A DNA stretch of 64,000 nucleotides, taken from positions 62,001 through 126,000 of the forward strand of contig NZ_BAZR01000013.1 of assembly GCF_001315105.1 (NCBI RefSeq), read 5' to 3'. The position numbers and the translations under genes were made by a program. This document shows positions 54,870 through 62,181 of the stretch, piece after piece. This DNA is from Paenibacillus sp. JCM 10914. Lineage in GTDB: Bacteria; Bacillota; Bacilli; Paenibacillales; Paenibacillaceae. Numbering within the stretch: the first letter of the stretch is position 1; every line of letters begins with the position of its first letter. The notes beneath the pieces were generated by a model that worked only from the letters and a program-made list of their open reading frames with translations, was not told the origin of the DNA and ran no database searches.

Positions 54870-55802
54870 TTGAAGTGGATGTCAGTGATTGGTCTATTGT
54901 TCTTACTTCTGCACCATACTGAACCGAATGATGATAGCTTAACCATCTTGCAGAACGGTCAGGTAATGACAAGCGTTGACCGGAGTGAGCATGCTATAGG
55001 CGTATTTCCGCTCCTGGATCTGGAGAAGTATCATCAGTGGGAGATTATGCTCGAGAAGAAGACGTATCGTGAGGCGAAAAATGCCATAATCGGCAGTGGT
55101 GGACAGATCGTACCGGGTGAGCAAGGGTATCGACTTGATCGGCGGAAGTTGCTTGAGCAGTACTATACGTTCTGGTATGGGGAGGGATCAACCGCGATAG
55201 AAGCTCCGATGTATCCGGTTCATCCTAAGGTAGATGCGGAGATTCTGGCTTCGATCCGGGTCAAGCCGATCGGATACTATGTTACTTATTTCAATTCCAA
55301 TAACAAAAATCGTGCCCATAATATTGCATTGGCTGCGAAAGCGATTGACAGCGCCGTAGTGTTCCCTGGGGAAACGTTCTCCTTTAATCAAGTCGTTGGT
55401 ATGAGGACGGTCGACAAAGGTTATAAACGGGCAGGTGTGATTGTAAGAGGTGAACTGTCCGAAGGCGTAGGAGGAGGGATATGCCAGGTATCTTCTACGT
55501 TGTTTAATGCGATTGACAGAGCGGGTCTACAGATCGTGAAGCGGTATTCACATAGTCGAAATGTCCCTTACGTTCTTTCAGGCCGCGACGCCACGGTCAG
55601 TTGGGGAGGACCTGACTTTGTGTTTGAGAATGCCTATAACCAGCCCATTCTGATCAGGGCGTATGGCAACGGGGGCAGAATGGCGGTATCCATCTTCTCG
55701 TCAGAGTCGATTGAGTACAAGCCGCGACATGTTCCGAGTATATCGAATCGGATACCGGAAGAGACGAAGGATGTTCGACATCAATCTGTTAATGGAAAAT
55801 AA
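54870..55802 (+). CDS. VanW-family protein
   Basis: This protein of up to 310 residues opens at TTG 54870 (GAAGG four bases upstream) or ATG 54879. A hydrophobic N-terminus (MSVIGLLFLLLHH) serves as anchor or signal. The VanW domain starts near residue 145: RAHNIALAAKAIDSAVVFPGETFSFN, VVGMRTVDKGYKRAGVIV, EGVGGGICQVSSTLFNA and SHSRNVPYV (quoted in pieces). The Cys in GGICQVSST is conserved. The family was named from vancomycin-resistance clusters but is widespread in spore formers and its role is not settled. No other van gene is present, so no resistance is implied. Confidence 0.88.
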   Translation: MKWMSVIGLLFLLLHHTEPNDDSLTILQNGQVMTSVDRSEHAIGVFPLLDLEKYHQWEIMLEKKTYREAKNAIIGSGGQIVPGEQGYRLDRRKLLEQYYTFWYGEGSTAIEAPMYPVHPKVDAEILASIRVKPIGYYVTYFNSNNKNRAHNIALAAKAIDSAVVFPGETFSFNQVVGMRTVDKGYKRAGVIVRGELSEGVGGGICQVSSTLFNAIDRAGLQIVKRYSHSRNVPYVLSGRDATVSWGGPDFVFENAYNQPILIRAYGNGGRMAVSIFSSESIEYKPRHVPSISNRIPEETKDVRHQSVNGK

Positions 55803-55818
55803 AAGTTGTATCAGCAAT

Positions 55819-55862
55819 AAAAAAGCAACAGGATCCAAATATGGAGACTGTTGCTTTTTGCA
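55819..55862. terminator. bidirectional terminator between VanW and P450 genes
   Basis: The stem AAAAAAGCAACAG/CTGTTGCTTTTT has a 16-base loop. Confidence 0.8.
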
Positions 55863-55892
55863 TCAAATGTTTACATAATATATGTTATGAAA

Positions 55893-57089
55893 CTATTGCC
55901 GCGAAAGAGATAACGGTATCTCCTTAACGCCGCGCACGATCATGCCTGGCCGCCATTCCAGTCGGTCGACGGAGCTATGCAATTCCAGTTCCGGATATCT
56001 CCGAAGCAGGGTGTTAATCGCAATCTCGCCTTCCATTCTGGCAAGCGGGGCACCGAGGCATAGATGAATGCCTTTGCCAAAGGCCAGGTGCATGCTTTTG
56101 TCTCTCGTAATATCAAACAGATCAGGGTCATCGAATTGCTTCGGATCGCGATTTGCTGAATTCAGAGCAATGACAACCAGATCCCCTTTGTTCATATTCA
56201 CCCCTCTAAACTCCAAGTCTTCGGCAGCCCAGCGCGAGGTACTGAACTCTACTGGACCGTTGTATCGCAGCATTTCCTCTATTGCTCCATGGATTAGTTC
56301 TGGCTGTTCTTGAAGCAGCGTCCGTTGCTCGGGGTGTTCTAGTAATGCGAGCAAGCCGTTGCCAATCAGGTTTACCGTGGTTTCGTGACCCGCAATAATC
56401 ATGAGCGTCACAACACCATACAATTCCTGTTCAGATAAACGCTCGCCCTCTTCTTCAGCAATAACCAACTTACTGATCATATCGTCGCCTGGCTCTTTAC
56501 GGACTTTGTCGAACCATTCATTCAGATAGGCGATGAATTCTTTCATATGGATCAGCACTTCTTCACTCGTCTCACGATTGGAAGCACTAATAATAGAGTT
56601 AGACCATTTCCGGAACTTATCTTGATCCTCAAGCGGCACGCCTAGAATTTCACTGATCACGATAATGGGGAGTTTAAAGGCATATTCATCAATAAGATTC
56701 ATTGTATTCCTCGAACCGATATCGTCCAGCAGACGATTGGCTATGTCCTGAATATGATCACGCATGCCTTCAATTCGCTGCGGCGTAAATCCTTTCTGCA
56801 CCAGTCCACGCAGGCGTTTATGATCCGGTGGATCGGCAAACAACATGTTGGTGCTGAAGACGCTGGCGTGCTGCTCTCCGTATGCCTTGGCAACATTCTT
56901 AGTAAATCGTCCATCCTTTAATGCGGCAACCGCATCGTCATAATTACTGATCAGCCAGCCGTAGCGGCCGTCGGGGAAATGCAGATTCATAATCGGGTCT
57001 TGCTGTCTGAGATTCTCGTAAACCGGATAGGGGTTCTGAGTAAATTCCTCGGTAAACAACGCATTTTTCAGAGATTCGTTCACATGCAT
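55893..57089 (-). CDS. cytochrome P450 (CYP107-like), intact
   Basis: This 398-residue soluble P450 starts at ATG 57089 with GAGGAGA upstream. The I-helix reads IIAGHETTVNLIGNGL, ExxR lies in EEMLRYNGPVEF, and the heme loop FGKGIHLCLGAPLARME has the axial cysteine. The TNMLFADPPDHKRLRGLVQKGF stretch is the C-helix of this group. It is class I, needing external ferredoxin or flavodoxin. Bacillus relatives hydroxylate fatty acids or steroids; no electron-donor gene is next to it. Unlike the other two P450 genes in the window it has no frame break. Confidence 0.92.
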   Translation of the reverse strand: MHVNESLKNALFTEEFTQNPYPVYENLRQQDPIMNLHFPDGRYGWLISNYDDAVAALKDGRFTKNVAKAYGEQHASVFSTNMLFADPPDHKRLRGLVQKGFTPQRIEGMRDHIQDIANRLLDDIGSRNTMNLIDEYAFKLPIIVISEILGVPLEDQDKFRKWSNSIISASNRETSEEVLIHMKEFIAYLNEWFDKVRKEPGDDMISKLVIAEEEGERLSEQELYGVVTLMIIAGHETTVNLIGNGLLALLEHPEQRTLLQEQPELIHGAIEEMLRYNGPVEFSTSRWAAEDLEFRGVNMNKGDLVVIALNSANRDPKQFDDPDLFDITRDKSMHLAFGKGIHLCLGAPLARMEGEIAINTLLRRYPELELHSSVDRLEWRPGMIVRGVKEIPLSLSRQ

Positions 57090-57314
57090 GATGCTGGTCT
57101 CCTCTCAAAAATATAGATTCTTAACCAGTATAAGGGATTGATCAATGCGATGCCATGTCTCATTCTGAAACGGTCTATTGAATTGTAGAAATCGTCATTG
57201 TGTCGATAGGGAAATCAACATGGCTTTGTAGCTTTTGAGTATATCGCTAGTACCAGCCACTCCATTACGCTGTGATAGAGCACCACACATTTGAAAAGTT
57301 GGAGGGTTAGGTTC

Positions 57315-58958
57315 ATGAGAAGAGTCATATCGACGAGTCTGATTATCATGTTATTAGGCACCATGCTCTTGGCGTGTTCATCCGGAGGCGGAGGTCAAGC
57401 GGGTGAAACCGGCAATGGAGAGGAAGGGACACAGCCAGGCAGTACCAATGAAGCGGAGGCGACCACCTATCCGATTCAGACGGATAAGAAGCTGACGTAT
57501 TGGGGTGAGATTAACGGCAACCTGATAGGCGTCAAGAACTCACATAGCGAAGTTCCGTTCTTCCAGAACTGGCAAGAGAAGACGGGTGTACCGCTTGAGT
57601 TTACAGCTCCCACAACCGGCCAGGTCAGGGAATCTTTCAACGTAATGCTCGCTTCCGGCGATTTACCGGACATGATCGAATACAACTTCATTGGGGATTT
57701 CCCAGGTGGACCGGAGAAGGCCATTAATGATGGTTATATTCTGAAGCTGAATGATCTGATCGATCAGTATGCTCCCAATCTGAAGAAATATCTCGAGGAG
57801 AATCAGGACATCGATAAGATGGTGAAGACCGATAGTGGCAGCTATTATGTATTCCCGTTCATTCGCGGGGACGAGTATCTGCGCGTGTTCCAAGGTCCGA
57901 TCATTCGCAAAGACTGGTTAGATGAGCTTGGACTGCCTATACCGGAAACGATTGAAGAATGGACAACGACCCTAAGAGCTTTTAAAGAGAAGAAAGGGGC
58001 AACGGCTCCATTCGCGGTAGTCAGCAAGCCGAGGTTCTTCAATGATTCGGGCAACGGTGCCTTTATCGGTGCCTTCGGAGTCAATCGTGGCTTCTATCAA
58101 GAAGATGGACAGATCAAATTCGGTCCGTCGGAAGCAGGGTTTAAAGAGTATTTGAAATTATTCCAGGATTGGTACAGCGAGGGTCTTATCGACAAGAACG
58201 TCGCTACAGCGGACACTAAAGCCATTGACGGCAATATGGCCTCTGGTGCTACAGGGGCAACGATCGGCAATGCAGGCGGTGGCATCGGGAAGTGGCAGCC
58301 GTTAGTGGAAGCGAACGATCCGGATGCCGTACTGGTAGCTGCGCCGTATCCGGTACTTAATAAAGGAGACATGCCGAAATTCGGACAGCTCAATCAAGGC
58401 TATGCCTCAGAAGGAACCGTTGCGATTACAACCGCTGCCAAGGACCCTGAGCTCGCGGTGCGAATGCTCGACTACGGATACAGCGAGGAAGGCCATATGT
58501 TCTTCAATTTCGGTGAAGAGGGTACCAGCTACAATCTGGAGGGAGAATATCCGAAATTCACGGAACTTCTCATGAACAATCCGGATAAGCTGGCACCGGC
58601 ACAAGCGATCTCGCTTTATGCCAGAAGCAGTTACAACGGTCCGTTTGTTCAAGATAAACGTTATGCCGAGCAATTCTTTGCACTGGATACGCAGCGAGAA
58701 GCGATCGATGTCTGGAAGAGTACAGACGCGGCGAAATACAGCTTGCCACCTATCACGCCTACACCAGAGGAAAGCTCCGAATACGCAACGATTATGAACG
58801 ATATTAATACACTCGTTGATGAGATGACGATCAAGATCATTCTCGGTAATGAATCTGTGGATCAGTTCGACAGTTATGTCGCCAAGATGAAGTCGCTTAA
58901 ACTGGATCGTGCGATCGAAATCCAGACGGCAGCACTTGAACGCTATAACAACCGATAG
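57315..58958 (+). CDS. ABC transporter sugar-binding lipoprotein
   Basis: This 547-residue lipoprotein starts at ATG 57315 with GGAGGG eight bases upstream; an earlier in-frame TTG at 57291 is less likely. The signal is RRVISTSLIIMLLGTMLLAC, with lipobox LLAC at about 18-21, followed by a Gly/Glu linker. The mature part (LTYWGEINGN, ASGDLPDMIEYNF, KWQPLVEANDPD) matches the long LipO-type extracellular solute-binding proteins of Paenibacillus. It is the first gene of an operon with two permeases and a GH88 hydrolase, so the likely cargo is an unsaturated uronate-containing oligosaccharide. The energising ATPase is not encoded here, as is usual for this class, which shares MsmX. Confidence 0.9.
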   Translation: MRRVISTSLIIMLLGTMLLACSSGGGGQAGETGNGEEGTQPGSTNEAEATTYPIQTDKKLTYWGEINGNLIGVKNSHSEVPFFQNWQEKTGVPLEFTAPTTGQVRESFNVMLASGDLPDMIEYNFIGDFPGGPEKAINDGYILKLNDLIDQYAPNLKKYLEENQDIDKMVKTDSGSYYVFPFIRGDEYLRVFQGPIIRKDWLDELGLPIPETIEEWTTTLRAFKEKKGATAPFAVVSKPRFFNDSGNGAFIGAFGVNRGFYQEDGQIKFGPSEAGFKEYLKLFQDWYSEGLIDKNVATADTKAIDGNMASGATGATIGNAGGGIGKWQPLVEANDPDAVLVAAPYPVLNKGDMPKFGQLNQGYASEGTVAITTAAKDPELAVRMLDYGYSEEGHMFFNFGEEGTSYNLEGEYPKFTELLMNNPDKLAPAQAISLYARSSYNGPFVQDKRYAEQFFALDTQREAIDVWKSTDAAKYSLPPITPTPEESSEYATIMNDINTLVDEMTIKIILGNESVDQFDSYVAKMKSLKLDRAIEIQTAALERYNNR

Positions 58959-59020
58959 GAATGCAGGGGGAGGGCGCTATATCTGCCCTCCTCATCTAGA
59001 ATGAGGTGAGAGAAGACGTC

Positions 59021-59944
59021 ATGGATCAACGACAATCCTTTAAGAGCCGATTCATTCGGGATTTTCTGATGAATAAATACTTATACCTGATGATGATCCC
59101 CGTGATTGCCTACTATATCATCTTTCATTATGGACCTATGTATGGGGCAATTATTGCCTTCAAGGACTACTCCCCGATGAAAGGGATCTTGGATAGCGAT
59201 TGGGTTGGACTGAAGCACTTTCAGGAATTTTTTAATAGCTATTACTTCACGCGAGTATTAACCAACACGATTCTGATCAGTGTGTATACGTTAATCTTCG
59301 AATTTCCGGCGCCCATTATTCTGGCCTTGCTAATCAATGAAGTTCGGAAAAGGACGTTCAAACGAGTCGTTCAGACGATTACGTACATGCCTTATTTCAT
59401 TTCTCTTGTCGTAATTTGCGGCATTATCACGGATTTTACGAATGCGGACGGCTTAATCAACCGACTGTTTATGTTGCTTGGATATGATGGTCAAGCGATG
59501 CTGCAGAAGCCCGAATTGTTCCGTCCCATCTATGTCCTCTCTGAGATATGGTCGCGGATCGGCTGGGAATCGATTATCTACATCGCCGCCTTGATGAGCA
59601 TCGATCTGGAGCAGTATGAAGCCGCGCGTATGGACGGGGCGAGCCGGATCAAGCAGATGTTCTACATCACGTTACCTGGATTGCTGCCGATCATTACGAT
59701 TATGTTCATCCTGCGTATGGGGAATCTCCTGAATGTAGGCTTTGAAAAAATCATCTTGCTCTACAACCCGATTACGTATGAGACGGCCGATGTAATCTCC
59801 TCCTTCGTGTATCGTAAGGGATTGCTAGAATTCGGTTGGAGTTACAGTTCCGCCGTCGGTTTGTTCAACTCGGTCATCAATCTCGTCCTGCTGATTACGG
59901 CGAATTACATCAGCCGCAGGGTCAGTCAAAACAGCTTATGGTGA
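59021..59944 (+). CDS. ABC transporter permease (LplB-like), sugar uptake
   Basis: This 307-residue membrane protein starts at ATG 59021; the frame opens at GTG 59006. It has six transmembrane helices, the N-terminal YIIFHYGPMYGAIIAFKDYSP typical of LplB/YteP, and the cytoplasmic EAA loop EAARMDGASRIKQMFYITLPGLLPII that docks the ATPase. It lies 62 bases after the binding protein and is followed, after one base, by the second permease. It carries an oligosaccharide across the membrane. Confidence 0.92.
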   Translation: MDQRQSFKSRFIRDFLMNKYLYLMMIPVIAYYIIFHYGPMYGAIIAFKDYSPMKGILDSDWVGLKHFQEFFNSYYFTRVLTNTILISVYTLIFEFPAPIILALLINEVRKRTFKRVVQTITYMPYFISLVVICGIITDFTNADGLINRLFMLLGYDGQAMLQKPELFRPIYVLSEIWSRIGWESIIYIAALMSIDLEQYEAARMDGASRIKQMFYITLPGLLPIITIMFILRMGNLLNVGFEKIILLYNPITYETADVISSFVYRKGLLEFGWSYSSAVGLFNSVINLVLLITANYISRRVSQNSLW

Positions 59945-59954
59945 GGTGGTAGCA

Positions 59955-60836
59955 TTGAAGACGGAAAGCGGTATGTTTGACCGAATATTTAATATCATGA
60001 ATTATACATTTCTGATTGCACTCGTGGTAATCACGTTATATCCATTGCTCTATGTGTTATTCGCTTCATTGAGCGATTCTTCTCAGTTGCTGGCCAACAA
60101 AGGTTTACTATGGAAGCCGGTGGGATTCAGTCTGGATGCCTATAAAAGCGTACTTGCCAATCCCGGTATAGCCATCGGTTTTCGTAACACGCTGTTCATC
60201 GTTGTGTTCGGCGTCATCGTCAATTTGTTCATGACTGCTCTCGGGGCATATGTTCTCTCGCGTAAGAACGTGATGTGGAACAAGGTATTCATGTTCCTGA
60301 TTGTCTTCACCATGTTCTTCGGCGGTGGATTGATTCCGCTCTATCTGATGGTAAGAGGCGTAGGTCTCCTTGATTCCTTGTGGTCAACCATTCTGCCGTT
60401 TGCGATCAGCACGTTTAATCTGATTATCATGCGAACCTCTTTTATGGGTATTCCGGATAGTCTGGAAGAATCGGCGAAGATTGATGGTGCGAACCACTTT
60501 ACGATTCTGTTCCGAATCATCATTCCGTTATCCATGCCAGTGATTGCGGTAATGATTCTGTACTATGCGGTCGACAAGTGGAATGGATGGTTCTATGCAT
60601 CGGTATTTATCAAGAGCCGGGAACTATTCCCGCTTCAATTGGTGCTAAGGGAGATCCTGATAGCGAACTCAACGGAGAGCATGTCTGCAGGCGCTTCGGC
60701 TGCCGATCGTTTTCAGATCGGGGAGACGATCAAATATGCAACGATCATGGTGGCTACCGTTCCGATCTTGTGTATCTATCCTTTCTTGCAACGCTACTTC
60801 GTAAAGGGTGTTATGGTTGGTTCTCTAAAAGGTTAA
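59955..60836 (+). CDS. carbohydrate ABC transporter permease (YtcP/LplC-like)
   Basis: This protein of about 293 residues begins at TTG 59955, after GAGGTGG in the stop region of the previous gene; an in-frame GTG lies at 59946. It has six helices, the opening NYTFLIALVVITLYPLLYVLFASLSD, the EAA loop EESAKIDGANHFTILFRIIIPLSMPV and the conserved end LQRYFVKGVMVGSLKG (partial quotes). It forms the second half of the channel with the LplB-like partner. Confidence 0.92.
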   Translation: MKTESGMFDRIFNIMNYTFLIALVVITLYPLLYVLFASLSDSSQLLANKGLLWKPVGFSLDAYKSVLANPGIAIGFRNTLFIVVFGVIVNLFMTALGAYVLSRKNVMWNKVFMFLIVFTMFFGGGLIPLYLMVRGVGLLDSLWSTILPFAISTFNLIIMRTSFMGIPDSLEESAKIDGANHFTILFRIIIPLSMPVIAVMILYYAVDKWNGWFYASVFIKSRELFPLQLVLREILIANSTESMSAGASAADRFQIGETIKYATIMVATVPILCIYPFLQRYFVKGVMVGSLKG

Positions 60837-60866
60837 GCATATGAACAGATGAGAGGAGACGATGAA

Positions 60867-61985
60867 TTGAATACGTTAGATGCGGCAGTCTCCCAGGTAT
60901 GGGAGCAGATTCAACGTAAAACGAATCAGATGCGGTCGGTTATAGGCGCTAAATCGCCTCACGTAGCAGGCGAAGACGGACGATATGACGATATGCGCAT
61001 CGATTGGTGGACATCCGGTTTCTGGCCGGGCATCTTATGGATCGTCTATGATATGACTCAGGACGAGGACTACAAGCATGCAGCGTGGCCGTGGGACGAA
61101 CGACTGTCCAAACACTTTCTGGAGTCGAACGGCTTCGACCATGATGTAGGATTTCAATTTCTGCCTACGGCTGTCATCAAGTACAAACTAACGGGAGATG
61201 CCGATGCGCTAAGACGCGGACTGTCCGCGGCGAATTACTTGGCTGGGCGCTTTAATGCAGCGGGGAACTTCATTCGCGCGTGGAATGGTGACAAGTATGG
61301 ATGGTCTATCATCGATACGATGATGAATCTAAGCCTGCTATTCTGGGCATCCGAAGTCAGCGGCGATCCACGCTTCGCTCATATTGCCAGAAGACACGCC
61401 GATATGGTGGTAAAGGAATTCGTGCAGGGCGACGGGGCTGTACACCATATCCTCCGATTTGATCCGCTGACAGGGGAACGTGTAGAAGCGCTAGGGGGGC
61501 AAGGAGCTGCACCGGATTCGGCATGGAGTCGCGGCGCGGCGTGGGCTATCTATGGTTTGGCGAACACATACCGTTATACGAAAGATGCCGCTTATCTGGA
61601 GGCAGCGGAACGTGTAGTCTCTTTCTTTCTTGCCCATCTGCCCGAGGACCATGTTCCGCTATGGGATTTCCGCGCTCCTGACGAAACCGGAGGGATACCA
61701 CGAGATAGTTCTGCGGGGGCCATTGCCGCATCGGGACTGCTCGAGCTTGCTGATCTGGTTCATACGGATTCAGGCGTTCAATATAAGGCTGCAGCCGAGC
61801 GTATATTGATGTCCCTATATAATCAATACGGAACATGGGATCGATCAGGTCATGAAGCCATACTGCTTCAAGCGACCGGGCATAAGCCTGCAGGCCAGAA
61901 TGTGAATGTATCCTTGATTTACGGAGACTATTTCTTCGTAGAAGCGATAGCTAAATGGAAGGGTTGGAAGCATCGCGTCTTTTGA
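60867..61985 (+). CDS. unsaturated glucuronyl hydrolase-like enzyme, glycoside hydrolase family 88
   Basis: This enzyme of about 372 residues is taken from TTG 60867, nine bases after AGGAG; ATG 60849 gives a longer version without a good site. Its (alpha/alpha)6 barrel shows RIDWWTSGFWPGILW, NGFDHDVGFQF, RAWNGDKYGWSIIDTMMN with a catalytic Asp pair region, SAWSRGAAWAIYGLANTYRY and WDFRAPDETGGIPRDSSAGAIAA (partial quotes), all typical of GH88/GH105. It hydrates the 4,5-double bond of terminal unsaturated uronic acids left by polysaccharide lyases. It has no signal peptide, so it acts inside the cell on sugars imported by the preceding ABC transporter. Confidence 0.92.
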   Translation: MNTLDAAVSQVWEQIQRKTNQMRSVIGAKSPHVAGEDGRYDDMRIDWWTSGFWPGILWIVYDMTQDEDYKHAAWPWDERLSKHFLESNGFDHDVGFQFLPTAVIKYKLTGDADALRRGLSAANYLAGRFNAAGNFIRAWNGDKYGWSIIDTMMNLSLLFWASEVSGDPRFAHIARRHADMVVKEFVQGDGAVHHILRFDPLTGERVEALGGQGAAPDSAWSRGAAWAIYGLANTYRYTKDAAYLEAAERVVSFFLAHLPEDHVPLWDFRAPDETGGIPRDSSAGAIAASGLLELADLVHTDSGVQYKAAAERILMSLYNQYGTWDRSGHEAILLQATGHKPAGQNVNVSLIYGDYFFVEAIAKWKGWKHRVF

Positions 61986-62012
61986 TTCGGTTATCTTGAT
62001 ATCAATACAAAG

Positions 62013-62049
62013 AATGCCCGGGTGGACCATGAGGTCCGCCCGGGTTATT
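62013..62049 (+). terminator. terminator of the oligosaccharide operon
   Basis: The stem CCCGGGTGGACC/GGTCCGCCCGGG (one T-G pair) with loop ATGA is followed by TTATT. Confidence 0.85.
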
Positions 62050-62077
62050 CGAGTTTCAGTGATGCGGGTCGATGTTG

Positions 62078-62097
62078 CATTGACTATATTGTCAATG
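62078..62097. promoter_or_regulatory. inverted repeat upstream of the AraC-type sensor gene
   Basis: CATTGAC-TATATT-GTCAATG has perfect 7-bp arms 85 bases before the coding start. No T run follows; an operator is possible. A TATAAT follows at 62136. Confidence 0.4.
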
Positions 62098-62181
62098 GAA
62101 TTGAACTTTTTATCTATTTCCTGGAATAGCAATAGCCGTTATAATAGGTTCCTAGTCAAGAAGCTTACAATCTTTGGAGAT

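Noticed and set aside
54870..55802. VanW gene as evidence of glycopeptide resistance
   Set aside because: VanW proteins are widespread and no vanA/H/X/R/S gene is present; the name alone carries no resistance meaning.
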